Positions 22,683-25,112 of a stretch of DNA of 25,112 nt are shown here, piece by piece. Below the pieces are notes generated by a model. The model worked only from the letters and a program-made list of their open reading frames with translations, did no database searches and had not been told where the DNA came from. The stretch spans positions 1 to 25,112 of the forward strand of contig CABUBX010000015.1 of assembly GCA_902489925.1 (NCBI GenBank), written 5' to 3'. The position numbers and the translations under genes were made by a program. The DNA comes from an uncultured Lachnospiraceae bacterium (GTDB lineage Bacteria > Bacillota > Clostridia > Lachnospirales > Lachnospiraceae). Each line of letters starts with the position of its first letter. The first letter of the stretch is position 1.

Positions 22683-23548
22683 GGATAGGCTTTATCGGGC
22701 TTGGAATTATGGGTGAGCCCATGTGTTACAATATTATTAAAAAGCACGATGATAAGGTGTATATTTTCGATATTGATTCGAAAAAGACGGCACTTTTGCA
22801 AAGCTACGGCGCCATTGCCTGTGAAAATTCTATGGAGGTTGCCAAAAACAGTGATGTGATTATTACTGTTGTTCCGCGTTCTGAGCACTCATTGTCGGTC
22901 TATCGGGAAATCGAGCCGGTGATGGATGATACAAAAATCTGTATCGACATGAGCACAATTGACCCTGAGGCATCAGAGGAGATTTTTCATATGCTGGCCG
23001 GGCACGGCACGCCGTTTTTGGATGCACCGATTGTAAAATCGAGAGATGCTGCAAGACTTGGCGATGTCGGGATTTATGTCGGCGGTGACTATGAAGTTTA
23101 TCAGAAGGTGAAGCCGGTACTCCAGTATATGGGCAGAAGTATTATGCACATGGGAGAACATGGCAAGGGACTTTTGATGAAGATTTGCCATAATGCACTT
23201 GTTGCCGAGATACAAAACGGTGTGAATGAGACGCTTGCGCTCGCGCTCAGGGAAGGCATTGACATTGATAAATTCAGCGCGGCTATTTCGTATGGCGGCG
23301 GTCAGAATTATTATTATGATTCAAAGCAGATGGCGCTCAGATATAAAGATTACACAACTCAGTTTTCTGTTGATAATATGGCGAAGGATTTGGAAATCTG
23401 CCATAATCTTGTGGCACCGAAAAATTATGAGATGCCGGGGCTTGAAGCTGCCCGCCGTATTTATGCAAAAGCACTTGAAGAAGGCGATGGAGACAAGGAT
23501 TTTTGTTCAACATTGGAAATTGTGATTCGTGAGCAGGAAAAAAATTGA
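22679..23548 (+). CDS. NAD(P)-dependent beta-hydroxyacid dehydrogenase (3-hydroxyisobutyrate dehydrogenase family)
   Basis: This 289-residue enzyme belongs to the family that oxidises short 3-hydroxyacids or reduces their semialdehydes, such as 3-hydroxyisobutyrate and tartronate semialdehyde. The Rossmann motif is G7-L-G9-I-M-G12 at the N-terminus (MRIGFIGLGIMGEPM). The catalytic lysine is K168 in GKGLLMKICHN with N172 beside it, and the C-terminal helical domain is complete. One feature is odd: the substrate loop usually reads D-x-P-V-S-G-G, but here it is D115-A-P-I-V-K-S-R-D123, so the Ser-Gly-Gly that cradles the acid is replaced. The substrate is therefore uncertain and may be unusual. 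ATG 22679 is the family-consistent start, 10 nt after GGAGG (22664-22668); a longer frame from 22553 has no support. The next gene has its own promoter, so this one is probably monocistronic. Confidence 0.88.
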   Translation: MRIGFIGLGIMGEPMCYNIIKKHDDKVYIFDIDSKKTALLQSYGAIACENSMEVAKNSDVIITVVPRSEHSLSVYREIEPVMDDTKICIDMSTIDPEASEEIFHMLAGHGTPFLDAPIVKSRDAARLGDVGIYVGGDYEVYQKVKPVLQYMGRSIMHMGEHGKGLLMKICHNALVAEIQNGVNETLALALREGIDIDKFSAAISYGGGQNYYYDSKQMALRYKDYTTQFSVDNMAKDLEICHNLVAPKNYEMPGLEAARRIYAKALEEGDGDKDFCSTLEIVIREQEKN

Positions 23549-23573
23549 AATTTAAAGAAATTTATGTTAAGAT
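23545..23573 (+). promoter_or_regulatory. Extended -10 promoter of the ferredoxin-hydrogenase operon
   Basis: TTGAAA (23545-23550), a 17-nt spacer ending in TGT, and TAAGAT (23568-23573), with the extended -10 TG at 23565-23566. The -35 box overlaps the stop codon of the upstream dehydrogenase. Transcription would start near 23580, inside the Rex-like operator. Confidence 0.65.
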
Positions 23574-23591
23574 TTGTTAATGAAATAACAA
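23574..23591. promoter_or_regulatory. Candidate Rex operator (redox-sensing repressor site)
   Basis: The sequence TTGTTAATGAAATAACAA matches the published Rex consensus TTGTTAANNNNTTAACAA at 13 of 14 defined positions. Its outer 6-bp arms are perfectly symmetrical. It begins directly after the -10 box and covers the expected start site, where a bound repressor would block transcription. Rex binds DNA when NADH is low and leaves it when NADH rises. Rex control of hydrogenase and fermentation genes is established in clostridia. Binding here is inferred. Confidence 0.65.
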
Positions 23592-23612
23592 AGTCTAAGG
23601 GAGGATGAAATT

Positions 23613-23852
23613 ATGGTAGTTACAATATGCATTGGAAGCTCATGTCATTTAAAAGGTTCAAGAGATATTATTGCAAGCTTTCAGAGACTTGTATCTTTAC
23701 ACGGTCTTAGTGACAAAGTAGAGCTGACAGGTTCATTCTGCATGGGTCAGTGTGAAAAAGGTGTCTGTGTTAAGGTTAATGATGAACTGTTTTCAGTGAC
23801 ACCGGCAACTGCTGAACAATTCTTTAATGAGGAGATTCTCGGGAGGATTTAA
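23613..23852 (+). CDS. Thioredoxin-like [2Fe-2S] ferredoxin domain protein
   Basis: This 79-residue small electron carrier has a thioredoxin-like fold, as in the C-terminal part of NuoE/HydC subunits. Four cysteines in the right pattern can hold a [2Fe-2S] cluster: C6-x4-C11 (CIGSSCHLKGS) and C43-x3-C47 (GSFCMGQCEKG). The protein is about the size of this domain alone, so it should act as a separate partner. The ATG at 23613 has GGGAGG at 23599-23604. The stop is only 2 nt before the GTG of the next gene, a hydrogenase-like protein with several Fe-S clusters, so the two are coupled and the small protein probably exchanges electrons with it. The transcript begins at a Rex-like operator. The physiological partner is inferred from gene order. 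Confidence 0.88.
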   Translation: MVVTICIGSSCHLKGSRDIIASFQRLVSLHGLSDKVELTGSFCMGQCEKGVCVKVNDELFSVTPATAEQFFNEEILGRI

Positions 23853-23854
23853 TC

Positions 23855-25112
23855 GTGGCAAATATCGGCTTTAGAAAGGCGAAGTGCAAAGACTGTCATA
23901 AGTGTGTCCGTCTGTGTCCTGTCAAAGCCATCCGAAGAAAAGACGAGCAGGCACAATTTGTTGCGGCCGAATGTATTTTATGCGGTCAGTGTATTGAAGC
24001 ATGTCCGCATCATGCGATTCAGGTGTTTAGTGATATTGACAAAGTGAAAAAATATATTCAGGACGGCGAAAAGGTTGTTGCTTCTTTGTCGCCGGCTTAT
24101 CTTGGTGCTTTTGATGAAAGTGAGCCGGGGCAGTTTATAGAGGCGCTCTATGAGATGGGCTTTTATGAGGTTCGTGAGACTGCGGAAGGTGCAGTCTATG
24201 TGACAAATGAATACGACCGCCTTTTGAAAGAAGGCAGCATGGACAATGTCATTACGACAGTATGTCCGGTCATCAATACACTTGTCGAAAAGTATTATCC
24301 TGAGCTTGTACCTCAGCTGGCGCCGATTGTGATGCCGATTGTTGCTCACGGCAGGATGCTTCGGCAGGAATTTGGGGATGACGTAAAGATTGTTTCTATT
24401 ACGCCGTGTCTCGCAGAAGCACCGGAGGTGCTTAAAGACGAGCAGAGCAAAGGCTGTGTTGATGCTGTCATCAGTTTTAAAGAGCTGATGCGCTGGATGA
24501 AGGAAATTGATATTCATGTGACAGAATGTGCAACATATCATCATCAGGAACGCATGAATCCGATGGTCAACGGCGCGTATGCGTCCGGGGACGGTGTGAT
24601 TAGAGCGCTTAGGGCAAAGTCCGGTGAGCGTGATGGCTACAAAAGGATTGTTGTGTCCGGTGTTGATGAATGTAAAGATATTTTGCAGTGTGTCTTAAAG
24701 GGCGAGCTTCATAATTGTCTGCTTGAACTCAATGCCTGCGTATCAGGCTGTGTAAATGGCCCGGTATCCGGTAAAAAGTCCAATGACAGATTCAAATCGC
24801 AAATGCTTGTCCAAGAAAGAATAATGCCGGAATTTCCTGAATATACGGAAATCGACATGGATTTATCCAAGCATTTTCGGGCACATTCAGAGCCTGAGGA
24901 GATGCCGTCTGAGAGAGCTATAAGAGATATGCTTGCGAAAATCGGCAAGGATACACCGGACAAGGAGTTAAACTGCGGTGCATGCGGTTTCAATACTTGT
25001 CGTGAAAAGGCAATTGCAGCCTTGAAAAAGCGCAGCGATATTTACATGTGCGTCAACTATATGTATGACCGTTTAAGCTCACTGACAGATGTCATTATGT
25101 CTGTGACTCCGG
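23855..25112 (+). CDS. Putative sensory [FeFe]-hydrogenase (HydS-like), cut by window edge
   Basis: An open frame runs to the right edge: 419 codons without a stop. The N-terminus carries two 4Fe-4S ferredoxin motifs (C11, C14, C17, C21 and C40, C43, C46, C50). The hydrogenase domain follows with the three H-cluster motifs in altered form: L1 T134-T-V-C137-P, L2 T183-P-C185-L-A-E188, and L3 C295-V-S-G-C299. All four cluster cysteines remain. The proton-relay cysteine of the catalytic TSCCP motif is Val136, and the lysine of PCxxK is Glu188. A further Cys4 motif (C374, C377, C382, C399: NCGACGFNTCREKA) comes next. This order is known from group C sensory hydrogenases, where a PAS domain usually follows; here that part is outside the window. 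GTG 23855 follows GGGAGG at 23841-23846. Catalytic turnover is probably low; a redox- or H2-sensing role is inferred. Confidence 0.87.
   Translation, partial: MANIGFRKAKCKDCHKCVRLCPVKAIRRKDEQAQFVAAECILCGQCIEACPHHAIQVFSDIDKVKKYIQDGEKVVASLSPAYLGAFDESEPGQFIEALYEMGFYEVRETAEGAVYVTNEYDRLLKEGSMDNVITTVCPVINTLVEKYYPELVPQLAPIVMPIVAHGRMLRQEFGDDVKIVSITPCLAEAPEVLKDEQSKGCVDAVISFKELMRWMKEIDIHVTECATYHHQERMNPMVNGAYASGDGVIRALRAKSGERDGYKRIVVSGVDECKDILQCVLKGELHNCLLELNACVSGCVNGPVSGKKSNDRFKSQMLVQERIMPEFPEYTEIDMDLSKHFRAHSEPEEMPSERAIRDMLAKIGKDTPDKELNCGACGFNTCREKAIAALKKRSDIYMCVNYMYDRLSSLTDVIMSVTP

Noticed and set aside
23978..24544. A 188-codon open frame on the minus strand
   Set aside because: It lies wholly opposite the hydrogenase-like gene, has no recognisable motif or ribosome binding site, and its peptide looks like an antisense shadow of the plus-strand frame.

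Overview
The window looks like chromosomal DNA of an anaerobic, Gram-positive clostridium, most likely a member of the Lachnospiraceae. The evidence is strong AGGAGG-type ribosome binding sites, moderately AT-rich DNA with AT-rich spacers, a clostridial-type small glutamate dehydrogenase, a zinc-type ribosomal protein L31, the rho-rpmE-DUF1385-prmC-prfA gene order, and an [FeFe]-hydrogenase-like gene. I cannot name the species. There are 17 protein genes, two of them cut by the window edges. I see no rRNA, tRNA, insertion sequence, phage gene or CRISPR array.

Layout. (1) Positions 1-5850: a carbohydrate locus. A truncated, divergent AraC-type regulator faces an operon of two ABC permeases, a lipoprotein sugar-binding protein and a cytoplasmic GH3 beta-glycosidase. 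A strong hairpin terminator lies between the binding protein and the glycosidase. (2) 5880-10708, minus strand: carB (carbamoyl-phosphate synthase large subunit, with no carA beside it) and gdhA, each with its own promoter and terminator. (3) 11093-15815, plus strand: a gene-expression block of rho, rpmE, a DUF1385 membrane protein, prmC and prfA. PrmC methylates the GGQ glutamine of the release factor encoded next to it. (4) 15830-18188: two PLP aminotransferases in tandem, aspartate-type and HisC-type. (5) 18272-20057: a secreted protein with four DUF4214-type repeats and an unrecognised N-terminal half. (6) 20072-22546: an XPD/DinG-type Fe-S helicase fused to a Cas4/RecB-type nuclease domain. 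(7) 22679-23548: a beta-hydroxyacid dehydrogenase with an atypical substrate loop. (8) 23545-25112: a thioredoxin-like [2Fe-2S] ferredoxin gene followed after 2 nt by a hydrogenase-like gene that runs off the window. The second gene has no stop codon in the window and is easily missed.

The most interesting part is the right end. The hydrogenase-like protein keeps the four H-cluster cysteines, but the usual proton-relay cysteine and the conserved lysine are replaced. It also carries an extra Cys4 cluster motif, the pattern of putative sensory [FeFe]-hydrogenases (HydS). The start of this two-gene operon carries a near-perfect match to the binding site of Rex, the NADH/NAD+ sensing repressor, placed directly after the -10 box. 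This suggests a circuit in which the cellular redox state controls a hydrogen- or redox-sensing protein. Secondary points are the nuclease-helicase fusion, the DUF4214 protein, a recurring extended -10 promoter type, and several hairpins or repeats in leaders and spacers.
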